A DNA stretch of 64,000 nucleotides. It comes from Deltaproteobacteria bacterium. Its GTDB lineage: Bacteria > Myxococcota > JADLHZ01. Below the pieces are notes generated by a model. It had not been told where the DNA came from. It did not search any database and saw only the letters and a list, made by a program, of their open reading frames with translations. Shown piece after piece: positions 42,376 to 50,520 of the stretch. Position numbers and translations under genes: made by a program. The stretch is from NCBI GenBank assembly GCA_020848545.1, contig JADLHZ010000006.1, forward strand, positions 1 to 64,000, written 5' to 3'. Every line of letters begins with the position of its first letter. The first letter of the stretch is position 1.

Positions 42376-44427
42376 ATGTGGAGCACGACTATGCCCGTCA
42401 TCGGCGCCGGAAACTCTGTCATCAACACCCAAACGACCTCGAACGCCCAGGCGACCACGGGCACGGCGGCGACCACAGCCACGACCGCGACCGCGCAAGG
42501 CAACGTCACCGTCGTCGGCAACCCGAACGCGTCCGGCGCGAAGAAAGAGCAGTTCCGCGAAGTCGCCGGGCTTCCGGCCGGCTTGAACCTCGGCGACTTG
42601 ACGAAGAACAACGGCGGCGCCAACGGCGCGACCCAAGGCCTCACCGGCGAGTACATCGCGCGCCCGAGCGGCCAATCGAGCTATCTCACGGGCTACGGCG
42701 ACGTGACGCGCATCGATCCGACGATCGACGGCTTCGAAGTCGACGTGCAGATCTACGTGCAGAAGGCGACCGACGAGATCGCGCTGATCCTCCAGCTGCC
42801 GCTGCTCGACAAGAAGTCCGGCAAGCTCACCTTCGTCAACCTCGACCTGCTCACGCACGACGCGCAGAAGAAGACGAACGTCGACAACATCGCGACCAAG
42901 CCCGGCAAGTGCCCGGTCTCCGGCGCCGCCTGCAACACGGGCCGCCGCACCTATTCGTTCTCGCTGAAGCAGATCAACGAGTTCATCAAGAAGAGCGGCC
43001 TCGACGTGCAGGTGAAGCCGGGCGATCGCTTGGCGATCTCGGGCCTCGTCGCCGGCGACGGCCACCGCGTCATGAACTCGACCACCAACTCGTTCAGCGT
43101 TCCCCGTCCGCTCGCCGCGGCCACGCCGCAATCGCCGATCAGCGTGCAGACCGGTAAGACGCAGACCGTCAAGGCGCAGGACCTGCCGCTCGACATCAGC
43201 ATCAAGCTGTCGCCGGAAGTGCTGAAGGAGAAGATCTACCTCGGCTACGACTACAAGCTCGGCCGCTCCGAGAGCATCACCATCGGCGACGTCATCGAAG
43301 GCGACGTCACCACGCGCTTGGAGTCCGAGTACAAAGGCTCGGTCAGCAAGTCGCAGATGGACGAGATGGTCACCCGCGCGTACGAGCTCACCGAGCTCAG
43401 CGAGAAGGCGCTCAAGGGTGACAAGGCGGCGCGCAAGGAGCTCGACAAGAAGCTCGGCAAGGACCTCGTGCTCACGGCCGTCAAGCGTCACTGGATGGCG
43501 GACGACGGTCAGCCGCTCGGCTCGCGCGATCCGAGCACGGTCAAGATCGTGCGCGACCAGCTTGGCCGCCCGACGCTCGATCCGATGAAGGACGGTTACT
43601 CGGACGACAAGGCGCTCACCTTCTCGAACAACTCCGGCGCCGCCCGCGTCCGCGGCAACGCGCAGAAGATGGGCCACGCCGAGTTCAAGCTGAACGGCGG
43701 CGTGCTCGATCCGAAGACCGGCATTCGCCAGCGCGTCGAAGTCGGCATCTCGATGAAGGCGGGGGCGACCGAAGACCAGCTCGTGAAGATCTTGAAGTAC
43801 ATGCGTGACAACCCGTCGAGCAAGCTCGCGCTCTCGCCGCTCGGCCACCTGATCCGTGACGCGGAGAAGGCCGGCGTGTCGAAGGCGCTGATCGAGGACC
43901 GCACGCCGTGGGCCGACGTCACGCAGATCCGCCACAAGTTCGAGCTCAAGAACCTGAAGACGGGCACGGCCGGCGAGCTCTCGCTCGACAAGGTGAACGC
44001 CCGCACGCTGCGCAAAGAGCACGAAGTGAACGGTCAGCCGCAAGAGAAGGAATACTACGTCATCGAGACCGAGCTCGATCACTTGCAGATCAACTCGGCG
44101 AACGTCACCGAGATGCAAGAAGCGAAGACGAAGTCGGCGCTGCTCACGCAGAAAGATCAGGACGCGTTCTTCACCCAAGCGAAGCAAGACTTGGACGCCG
44201 GCAAGGCCGAGTTCGAAGTCATGAGCGCGCCCCAGCTGCACAGCGTCGAGCACGTCAAGGAAGGCTCGTTCCGCCAGACCGCGTCGTACAAGGACTTCGA
44301 AGGCATGAACGACGCGCTCTTGGAGGCGCTCTGCGGCACGAAGCTCCCGGGACCGGCGCGCCAGAAGTCGGCGCACTTCGCCGAGCTCTTGGGCCTCGTG
44401 AAGCCCGAGAAGACGACGACCGTCTGA
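42376..44427 (+). CDS. large unrecognised protein with low-complexity N-terminus
   Basis: The 683-residue product has no obvious signal peptide. Residues 15-45 are rich in Thr/Ala/Asn (ATTGTAATTATTAT). Beyond this it appears globular: an early beta-rich region (YGDVTRIDPTIDGFEVDVQIYVQ) and a middle with several Lys-rich helices. A final region has HAEFKLNGG, IRQRVEVGISMKAG and YYVIETELDHLQINS. The spacing of the acidic and basic strands vaguely recalls CYTH/VTC tunnel enzymes, but this is weak. An alternative ATG five codons in is possible. It precedes the second transposase element and may be a secreted or contact-delivered protein. The function is unknown. Confidence 0.55.
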   Translation: MWSTTMPVIGAGNSVINTQTTSNAQATTGTAATTATTATAQGNVTVVGNPNASGAKKEQFREVAGLPAGLNLGDLTKNNGGANGATQGLTGEYIARPSGQSSYLTGYGDVTRIDPTIDGFEVDVQIYVQKATDEIALILQLPLLDKKSGKLTFVNLDLLTHDAQKKTNVDNIATKPGKCPVSGAACNTGRRTYSFSLKQINEFIKKSGLDVQVKPGDRLAISGLVAGDGHRVMNSTTNSFSVPRPLAAATPQSPISVQTGKTQTVKAQDLPLDISIKLSPEVLKEKIYLGYDYKLGRSESITIGDVIEGDVTTRLESEYKGSVSKSQMDEMVTRAYELTELSEKALKGDKAARKELDKKLGKDLVLTAVKRHWMADDGQPLGSRDPSTVKIVRDQLGRPTLDPMKDGYSDDKALTFSNNSGAARVRGNAQKMGHAEFKLNGGVLDPKTGIRQRVEVGISMKAGATEDQLVKILKYMRDNPSSKLALSPLGHLIRDAEKAGVSKALIEDRTPWADVTQIRHKFELKNLKTGTAGELSLDKVNARTLRKEHEVNGQPQEKEYYVIETELDHLQINSANVTEMQEAKTKSALLTQKDQDAFFTQAKQDLDAGKAEFEVMSAPQLHSVEHVKEGSFRQTASYKDFEGMNDALLEALCGTKLPGPARQKSAHFAELLGLVKPEKTTTV

Positions 44428-44519
44428 GACGGGCCTCTCGCGATCCCACTGTGAACCGACCCACCCACTGCGCGTTCTGATCGTGCTCCCCGCGAGTTTC
44501 CGTGATGGCGCGGACTTGG

Positions 44520-44693
44520 GTTGGCACTTGGGCGCACGCTTTCCCGCTGATCGACCTCCCTTGCTGTTTGCCTGACGATGCTGTTGCGACCTTGGGTTGC
44601 AACTCCGAGCTGCGATCGCACGCTGTTGTGCTCCGGCGGAACTGGCTCAGTGCTCCGAACGTGGCTTTCGTGGCCGCCCCATGTCGCGCGCGG
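44520..44693. repeat. left inverted repeat of the RAYT element
   Basis: It starts GGTTGGCACTTGGGCGC and matches the reverse complement of the right repeat over its whole length with scattered mismatches and small indels. The inner end is at CATGTCGCGCGCG. It may also carry the promoter for the transposase gene, which begins about 85 bp inside. Confidence 0.8.
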
Positions 44694-44778
44694 AGGGTTT
44701 TGTGCTCGTCGCGACGCTCTCGGCGCGCGCGACCGGAAGCCGGGGCGACGCGGCTAGGATTGAGCGCCGAGCACGCCC

Positions 44779-45507
44779 GTGGCGGCGGTGCAGCGCCTGG
44801 CTGGCAAAAAGGTGACGCGCGGTCCGGGGCGGCCGAAGTCGTCGACGCGCTTGCCCCACGTGGCGCGCGAGGTGTTGGCCGAGAAGACGGCCGTCCATGT
44901 CACGATGCGGTGTCGTCGCGGCGTGCCGGCGTTGCGGACGCGGCGGCACTTTGCGTTGCTGAGGCGCGCGTTTGCGAAGCACGGCGGGGCGGCAGCCGGG
45001 GGCAACGGGTTTCGCTTGATCCACTTCGCGGTGCTCGGCGACCACGTGCACCTCTTGTGCGAGGCGGATAGCAAGCAGTGGCTCACGCGCGGGGTGAGGG
45101 CGCTCGCGATCAGCGTGGCGCGCTTGCTGAACGTCGACGGTGTGCGAAGGGCGGGCGGCTCGCTCGATCCTCGGCACGGCGAGTGGAGCACGAGGCGTGG
45201 GTGGATCGGGCAGATCTTCGGGGAGCGTTATGATGCGCACGTGCTCGGGACGCCGACGGAGATGGCGAATTGCCTGAGCTACTTGTTCAACAACGCGAAG
45301 AATCACTTCGGCCAGATCAACGAAGCGCGCATCTGCGTTTGCGATGCGTCAGGCAAGAAGCGCTATCTCTTCGTCGACAGCTTCACGTCCTTCGCAACGA
45401 GCGCAACGAGCCCCGCTGACGATCGGCCTTTGGCACTGCCCAAGCCTCGCGGATACTTATTGGAACGAACGATGAACCAGTTGCCATGGGCCACGCGTAG
45501 TGCGTGA
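44779..45507 (+). CDS. REP-associated (Y1/HUH) transposase, copy 2
   Basis: The 242-residue protein has the HUH motif in HFAVLGDHVHLLCEA and a likely nucleophile Tyr in CLSYLFNNAKNHFG. It also has the GGSLDPRHG and GWIGQIFGERYDAH stretches shared with the copy at 34 kb. The start is a GTG just after an in-frame stop, so the N-terminus is about 20 residues shorter than in copy 1 but keeps GPGRPKSS. The gene is intact and centred between long inverted repeats. Confidence 0.85.
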   Translation: MAAVQRLAGKKVTRGPGRPKSSTRLPHVAREVLAEKTAVHVTMRCRRGVPALRTRRHFALLRRAFAKHGGAAAGGNGFRLIHFAVLGDHVHLLCEADSKQWLTRGVRALAISVARLLNVDGVRRAGGSLDPRHGEWSTRRGWIGQIFGERYDAHVLGTPTEMANCLSYLFNNAKNHFGQINEARICVCDASGKKRYLFVDSFTSFATSATSPADDRPLALPKPRGYLLERTMNQLPWATRSA

Positions 45508-45572
45508 GGTGGACGATGCACCACCGCGCCCGTCGCGCGCGCAAAGTGAGGCGAACGAGCAAGCAACCACAT

Positions 45573-45747
45573 CGCGCGCGACATGAGGCGGCCACGAAAC
45601 GAGCGTTCGGAGCTCCTAGCAGTCCTTCCGCCGGGCACGCGAAGCTACGATCGCAGCTCGGAGTTGCTACCCAAAGCTGCAGCAGCAACGAGACTCGGGC
45701 GGCAATGAAGGTCGATCAAAGGGAAAGCGTGCGCCCAGATGCCAACC
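45573..45747. repeat. right inverted repeat of the RAYT element
   Basis: This repeat reads, in reverse complement, GGTTGGCATCTGGGCGCACG onward and mirrors the left repeat. It lies after the transposase stop, with its inner end at CGCGCGCGACATGAGG, and ends 18 bp from the 3' end of the adjacent kinase gene. Confidence 0.8.
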
Positions 45748-45765
45748 GGCCGGTGACGCCCGCGC

Positions 45766-47403
45766 TCACTTCGTAAAGTCGACCTCGACGCGGGTCTCCG
45801 CGTTCTTCTTCACCACGACGACGAGCTTCTTCGCCGGATACTTGGTGTTCACAAACTCGAGCTCGTGCTTCCCGGGCGCCAGCGTGAAGCTCACCGCGTT
45901 CTGCTTCTTGCCCGTCGACAGGCCGTCGACCATCACCTCGGCCCACTGCTTCAGCACGCAATAGACCGTGCCGGTGCCGAGCTCCTTTGCCGGCTTCGGA
46001 TCGGCCTTCGCCTCGCTCCCTGCTTTCGGTACCACAGGCGGCGGCGCCGGCTCGCTCGGGATCGGCACCGGCGCTTCGGGCGCGGACGGCGGCGGCAGAT
46101 CGTTGGTCGCCGTTGGGACGGGGGCCGGTGCAGCGACCGGCGGCACCGGCGCGGCGATGATCGGCTGTCTGGTGCTTTGCTGCCCCGCATAGAACGCCGC
46201 GGCCGCGCCGCCAACGCCGATGGCGACGCCCGCGACCATATAAATGACAGGTGAGAAGCGCCGCGGGCCCTGTAGATTGCGCGAGGTGTCCTCGTCGCCC
46301 TTCGTCTTGATCGTCGCGATGTTGGTGACGCCGGCCTGCACACGCGTTGCGATCTGCGTCGTGTTTGTCGTCGCGTTCTTTGGGGCGCTCGCCTGCTGCG
46401 TGGCGATCGCCGTCGCGATCTGCGTCTTGTCGACCTCGGTCATCACCTCTTGGATCGCCGTGTCGTCGACGACGGCGCCTGCGATGCGGAAGAACTGCGT
46501 CTGGCCGGTGATCTTCTGCACGTAGCGTTGCAGCGCGGCGTCGGGCTGTTTGGCGGCCTTGTATAGTTTTGCGAACATCTCGAGCGCGGCGCGGGCGTCG
46601 GCCGGGCGCCGCGACGGCTCCGGCTCGAGCAGCGCGTCGATCGCAGCGACGAGCGCCTTTGAGATGTGCGGCGCCGTCTCGCCGAGGTGCGAGCGCCGGT
46701 TCATGACGATCGACGTCAGCACCTCGAGCGGCTTCTCTCCGCGGAACGCGTAGACGCCGCTGACCAAGAAGTAGAAGGTCGCCCCGAAGGAGAAGAGATC
46801 GCTCTGCAGGCTGAGCGAGACGCCGTTCACTTGCTCCGGCGACAAGAACTGCGGCGTACCGATGAGCTTCGTGCCGGCGCCGCGGGCGAGCGTCGAGCCC
46901 ACGTTCTCGCTCATCGCGCGCGCGAGGCCGAAGTCCAAGATCACGACACGGCCGTCGCGACACAGAAACAAGTTCGCCGGCTTCAGATCGCGGTGCGCGA
47001 TGCCGAGGTCGTGCGCCGCCGCGAGGCCCGAGAGCGCCTTCATGATCACCGCGAGCGCGGCCGGCTCGTCGAGCGCGCCGTGCTCTTCGACCGCGAGCTT
47101 GAGGTCGGTGCCCTCGAGGAACTCGGTGACCATGAACGGCTCCCCCTCGGGGGTCTCGCCGTGATCGATGAGGCGCAGCACGCCCGGGTGATCGAGCACC
47201 TTCAGCGCCTTGAGCTCGCGGCCGAACCATTGGCGGATGAGCTCGGCCTCGTCGCGATCGGGCGGCGTTGCGACCACCTTCAGCGCCGAGATCTCCTGCG
47301 TCTTCAGATCGCGCGCCTGATACACGCGTGCGGCGCCGCCTTTGCCGATCAAGTGTTCGAGCACGTAGCGATCGCCGAGGCGGGTGCCGATGTCGGTCGT
47401 CAT
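45766..47403 (-). CDS. transmembrane Ser/Thr protein kinase with PEGA-like tail (paralogue of the 11-kb kinase)
   Basis: The 545-residue protein has a complete kinase domain: glycine loop IGKGGAARVYQA, Lys42, HRDLKPAN at 137-144 and DFG at 157-159. A Thr/Gln-rich linker (residues about 325-390) and a membrane helix near 400-420 (VIYMVAGVAIGVGGAAAAF) follow, then a Pro-rich segment and a PEGA-like tail ending YPAKKLVVVVKKNAETRVEVDF. Unlike its paralogue at 11 kb, the catalytic loop is canonical. It is divergent from a TPR-like membrane protein, the same arrangement as the first pair. MTTDIG is the start; an in-frame extension upstream is unlikely. Confidence 0.92.
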   Translation of the reverse strand: MTTDIGTRLGDRYVLEHLIGKGGAARVYQARDLKTQEISALKVVATPPDRDEAELIRQWFGRELKALKVLDHPGVLRLIDHGETPEGEPFMVTEFLEGTDLKLAVEEHGALDEPAALAVIMKALSGLAAAHDLGIAHRDLKPANLFLCRDGRVVILDFGLARAMSENVGSTLARGAGTKLIGTPQFLSPEQVNGVSLSLQSDLFSFGATFYFLVSGVYAFRGEKPLEVLTSIVMNRRSHLGETAPHISKALVAAIDALLEPEPSRRPADARAALEMFAKLYKAAKQPDAALQRYVQKITGQTQFFRIAGAVVDDTAIQEVMTEVDKTQIATAIATQQASAPKNATTNTTQIATRVQAGVTNIATIKTKGDEDTSRNLQGPRRFSPVIYMVAGVAIGVGGAAAAFYAGQQSTRQPIIAAPVPPVAAPAPVPTATNDLPPPSAPEAPVPIPSEPAPPPVVPKAGSEAKADPKPAKELGTGTVYCVLKQWAEVMVDGLSTGKKQNAVSFTLAPGKHELEFVNTKYPAKKLVVVVKKNAETRVEVDFTK

Positions 47404-47483
47404 GGGCTGTCCAAGAGCATAGCGGCCACGGGCACGGTGCACAAATGCATGCGTGTTTTCGCCCCTCTGCCACACTCTTGCGC

Positions 47484-48167
47484 GTGAGCTACGTCATCGC
47501 GCTGCTCCTCGTCGCGGGCCCGGCCGACTTGCACAAGCGCGCCGTCGATAGCTTCGATCGCGCTGACTTTCGCCGCGCCGCTGAGCTCCTGCAGCAAGAC
47601 TTGCAGCAGCAGATCGGCGGTCGGCTCGAGCAGAAGACACGCGAGCTCTTGGTCCTCGCGCTCTACAACGCAGGCCGCAAAGACGAAGCCGTGAACGCCT
47701 ACAAGACGCTGCTCGAGCGCTTCCCAGACTACCGTTTCAACGACGACGAGGTGCTCCCGGACACCATCGCGTTCTTCGAGACGCGGGTGCCGCGCGTCGC
47801 GCCGAAGCCTCCCGACGCGATCCAAGCCGCGCCGGATCCGGTCGCCAGCGCGCCGGTCGAGCTCAAGGCCGCGCCACCCCAGAAGCGCTTCCATTGGTAC
47901 TATCTCGTGCCGCTCGGCGTCGGGCAGTTCCTCGCCGGCTCGCCGGTGCGCGGCACGATCTTCTTGGTGCTGCAGGCTGGCTTCTTGGCGATGAACCTGG
48001 CGGGCTATTACGCGCTCTACAATGCGCAGGCGCTCCCAGACGGCACCTTCGACAACGCGGCGTCGGCGCGCACCGGCATGCTGCTGACGAACATCGCGTT
48101 CGGCGGGCTGATGGGGTCGATCGTCGCCGGCATCATCGACGCCGCGGCGTTCGAGCGCGGTCCTTAG
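47484..48167 (+). CDS. TPR-like/membrane protein paired with a Ser/Thr kinase (copy B)
   Basis: The 227-residue protein has a short signal (VSYVIALLLVAG). Its TPR-like helices include VDSFDRADFRRAAELLQQDL and LLVLALYNAGRKDEAVNAYK. A Pro-rich linker and a membrane domain beginning YLVPLGVGQFLAGSPVRG follow. It matches copy A in order of domains and in several blocks. Its start is 80 bp from that of the divergent kinase, so a common promoter region is likely. The 3' end overlaps the convergent glycosyltransferase gene by 4 bp. Its role is inferred only from the repeated pairing. Confidence 0.65.
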   Translation: MSYVIALLLVAGPADLHKRAVDSFDRADFRRAAELLQQDLQQQIGGRLEQKTRELLVLALYNAGRKDEAVNAYKTLLERFPDYRFNDDEVLPDTIAFFETRVPRVAPKPPDAIQAAPDPVASAPVELKAAPPQKRFHWYYLVPLGVGQFLAGSPVRGTIFLVLQAGFLAMNLAGYYALYNAQALPDGTFDNAASARTGMLLTNIAFGGLMGSIVAGIIDAAAFERGP

Positions 48168-49327
48168 AACTTCACCCGCGCGCCAGCCTTCAGCGCCGCG
48201 ATCGGATAGAGCGTGCCACGCCAGAGCAGCCCGCCGCGCCGGCGTCCGAGCACGGCGGCGCGCAGGAGCAACACTGTCATCAAGAGGTCGCCGAAGGGCA
48301 CGGCCAAGATCATCGCCAGCGGCCGCGCGGCCAAGAAGCGCGCGACGATGACGCTGCTCAGGACGTGCGCGCCGTAGGCGATCGCCGCGATCGGCCGCAG
48401 CTCGGGGATGAAGAGCGCGAGAAAAGGGCCGAGGCTCACCGGGATCGAGAGCGCGACGAAGCCGATCGCGCGCAGCAAGCTGTAGCGGGCCATCTGCGCG
48501 AACGCGTTCTTCTCGAGCCCGCGGAAGGCGTCGCGCACGCTGCGATACCACTCGACGCTGACGAGGCTCGTGCCGATCACGACGCGGACGATCGCGCCAT
48601 GCGCCTTCAGCATTTGCGCGAGGCCGATGTCGTCGGCGACCTCCATCTTCAGCCACTCGAAGCCGGGCGTGCGATCGTACGCGCTTCTGCGAACGAGGTT
48701 GAACGCGCCTGCGCCGAGCGTCTCCTTCGCCTTCGGGTTCTTCGCCCGCCACGGCTTCTGCGACATGCCGACGACCCGCACCGCGGCCGCGACCATCAGA
48801 TCGACGACGAAGCTCTCGCTGTGCAGGCGAGGGAAGAGGCAAATGTGATCGGCCCGCTCGGCCTCGGCGTAAGCGATCGCTTGCTCGAGAGCGCCCGGCA
48901 CGAAGTGGACATCGGCGTCGGTGAAGAGCAGCCACTCGCCGGTCGCCGCTTTCACCCCGGCGTCGAGCGCGGCGAGCTTGCCGAGCCATCCGTCGGCGAG
49001 CGTCTTCACGTGGATCGCTTTGATCCGTGGATCCTCCGCGGCCATGCGATCGACGATCTCGGAGGTGCCGTCGGTCGAGCGATCGTCGACGATGATGATC
49101 TCGAGCTGAGGATAGGTCTCGGCGAGCAGAGACTCAAACGCCGGCTCGATCGTCTCGGCCTCGTTGCAGGCGGCGATGATCACCGAGAGGCGCGGCATCG
49201 TCGGCGGGCGTGGCGGCCGTTGCTGATCGAGGCGCGGGAGCTGCGTCATCATGTAGACGTTGAGCAGCGCGGCGAGCAACCACAGGATCGCCGTCGCCCA
49301 GCCGAAGATCGTCAGCGCGAGGAGCAT
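48164..49327 (-). CDS. family 2 glycosyltransferase, HpnB/ceramide-glucosyltransferase-like
   Basis: The 387-residue protein has an N-terminal membrane helix. A GT2 domain follows (SVIIAACNEAETIEPAFESLL, IIIVDDRSTDGTSEIV, DADVHFVPGALEQAI, with KMEVADDIGLAQMLKAHG in the acceptor region). A C-terminal set of membrane helices comes last. This layout is that of membrane glycosyltransferases acting on lipid acceptors, including hopene-associated HpnB. It lies 17 bp after the reductase gene and ends a three-gene minus-strand set. The acceptor lipid is unknown. Confidence 0.82.
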   Translation of the reverse strand: MLLALTIFGWATAILWLLAALLNVYMMTQLPRLDQQRPPRPPTMPRLSVIIAACNEAETIEPAFESLLAETYPQLEIIIVDDRSTDGTSEIVDRMAAEDPRIKAIHVKTLADGWLGKLAALDAGVKAATGEWLLFTDADVHFVPGALEQAIAYAEAERADHICLFPRLHSESFVVDLMVAAAVRVVGMSQKPWRAKNPKAKETLGAGAFNLVRRSAYDRTPGFEWLKMEVADDIGLAQMLKAHGAIVRVVIGTSLVSVEWYRSVRDAFRGLEKNAFAQMARYSLLRAIGFVALSIPVSLGPFLALFIPELRPIAAIAYGAHVLSSVIVARFLAARPLAMILAVPFGDLLMTVLLLRAAVLGRRRGGLLWRGTLYPIAALKAGARVKF

Positions 49328-49344
49328 TGTCCTCCCACGCTACG

Positions 49345-50520
49345 TCAACCGGCGGCGAGGCGCCAAAAGTCTCGCAAGGGCAACGACGACAGCGTGCGCT
49401 CGCCGTGGCTCACCGCGAGCCAACGCCCGAAGGTGTCCGGGTGGAGAGCGAAGCCACGCACGAGCCGCCGGCGCATCCGGGCGTCGCCGGCGATGCCGAC
49501 GAGGGCGCTCGTCAGGAGCACGTGCGCGCGGAGCAACGCGGCGCGCTCGGCCGCGTAGGTCAGGAACGCGCGACGATCGTCTTGGACGATCCAACGCTCC
49601 AACGCTCGTGCAGCCGCGGCGGCGCTGCGCAGCCCGAGGCTCATGCCTTCGCCCGTGATCGCGTCGACGTAGCCGCCGGCGTCGCCGACGAGCAGCGCGG
49701 CGCCGCGGCTCACCGCCCGAGCGCGCACGCGCAAGGGCCCGCACGCGAGCGCGTCGCTCTCGGGCTCGGCGCCGTCGAGGAGCGCGCGCAGGGCTTCGGG
49801 CGCCGCGCTCCACAAACGCGCGAGACGATCGGCCTTCGATCCTTCGCCGCCTTGCATCACGCGGCGCGCACACAACGCCGTCACGCCAACGATCTCTGGC
49901 GCCACCGGTGTGACGTAGAGCTCGTAGGGTCCGTGGAAGCTCACTTGCACGTGCGTCGGCAGCGGTGTGCCAGGCGCGAGGCGAAAGTGCCGGCGCAGCG
50001 CGTAGCGTCCTTCGCCGCGCACCGGCAGATCCAAGGAGAGCGCGTGGCGTACGAACGAACGCGGCCCATCGGCGCCGACCAACGCGCGGGCGCGGATCGT
50101 GCGACCGTCGCGCAGGGTCACGGTGGCGCACTTGTCGTCGACGGCGATGAGGCACGCTTCGCCGCGCAGCACCGTGACGCCGTCGGTGCGTGCGGCCGCT
50201 GCATGCAGGGCGGCGTCGAGGCGCAGGCGGCGTACGCCGAAGCCCTGCGCGTGCTTCGAGAAATCGCCGCGCGCGCGTGTGTGCTCATTGTAATAGACGA
50301 TGCCGGCGAGCGGCTGCGCGTCCGAGGCCGCGAGCGTGCCGTGGAGGCCGAGCGCACCGAGCTGCGCCACGCCGTCGGCGAGCAGCCCTTCGCCGCACGC
50401 CTTGTCGCGCGGGAAGTCGGCGCGATCGCACAGCGCCACCGCGAGCCCGCGCCGCCCGAGATCGACGGCGAGCGCGGAGCCGGTGAGCCCGCCGCCGATG
50501 ATGGCGACGTCGACCTTCAC
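49345..50520 (-). CDS. geranylgeranyl-reductase-family flavoprotein
   Basis: The 391-residue protein has the FAD-binding IIGGGLTGSALAVDLGRRG near the N-terminus. RDKACGEGLLADG, VGADGPRSFVRHAL and LLVGDAGGYVDAITGEGMSLGL follow, a set typical of the geranylgeranyl reductase and halogenase-like flavoprotein family. Family members saturate isoprenoid chains or oxidise aromatic intermediates. The GTG start overlaps the stop of the hydrolase-methyltransferase gene (GTGA). With that gene and the glycosyltransferase it forms a likely lipid-modifying operon. Confidence 0.82.
   Translation of the reverse strand: MKVDVAIIGGGLTGSALAVDLGRRGLAVALCDRADFPRDKACGEGLLADGVAQLGALGLHGTLAASDAQPLAGIVYYNEHTRARGDFSKHAQGFGVRRLRLDAALHAAAARTDGVTVLRGEACLIAVDDKCATVTLRDGRTIRARALVGADGPRSFVRHALSLDLPVRGEGRYALRRHFRLAPGTPLPTHVQVSFHGPYELYVTPVAPEIVGVTALCARRVMQGGEGSKADRLARLWSAAPEALRALLDGAEPESDALACGPLRVRARAVSRGAALLVGDAGGYVDAITGEGMSLGLRSAAAAARALERWIVQDDRRAFLTYAAERAALLRAHVLLTSALVGIAGDARMRRRLVRGFALHPDTFGRWLAVSHGERTLSSLPLRDFWRLAAG

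Larger units (their letters stand above)
44520..45747 (+). mobile_element. RAYT-type element with long imperfect inverted repeats
   Basis: The element carries one transposase gene flanked by inverted repeats of about 175 bp, left 44520-44693 and right 45573-45747. By eye roughly three quarters of positions match. Exact blocks include GGGCGCACGCTTTCCC, CAACTCCGAGCTGCGATCG, GCTCCGAAC and TCGTGGCCGCC. Such long repeats are unusual around Y1-type transposases. It fills the gap between two convergent genes, so it disrupts no coding sequence. I could not identify target duplications. Confidence 0.78.

Noticed and set aside
44597-44815. Small frame upstream of the second transposase, as a possible first exon or frameshifted N-terminus
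   Set aside because: Its sequence does not match the N-terminus of the first copy, and most of it lies in the inverted repeat.
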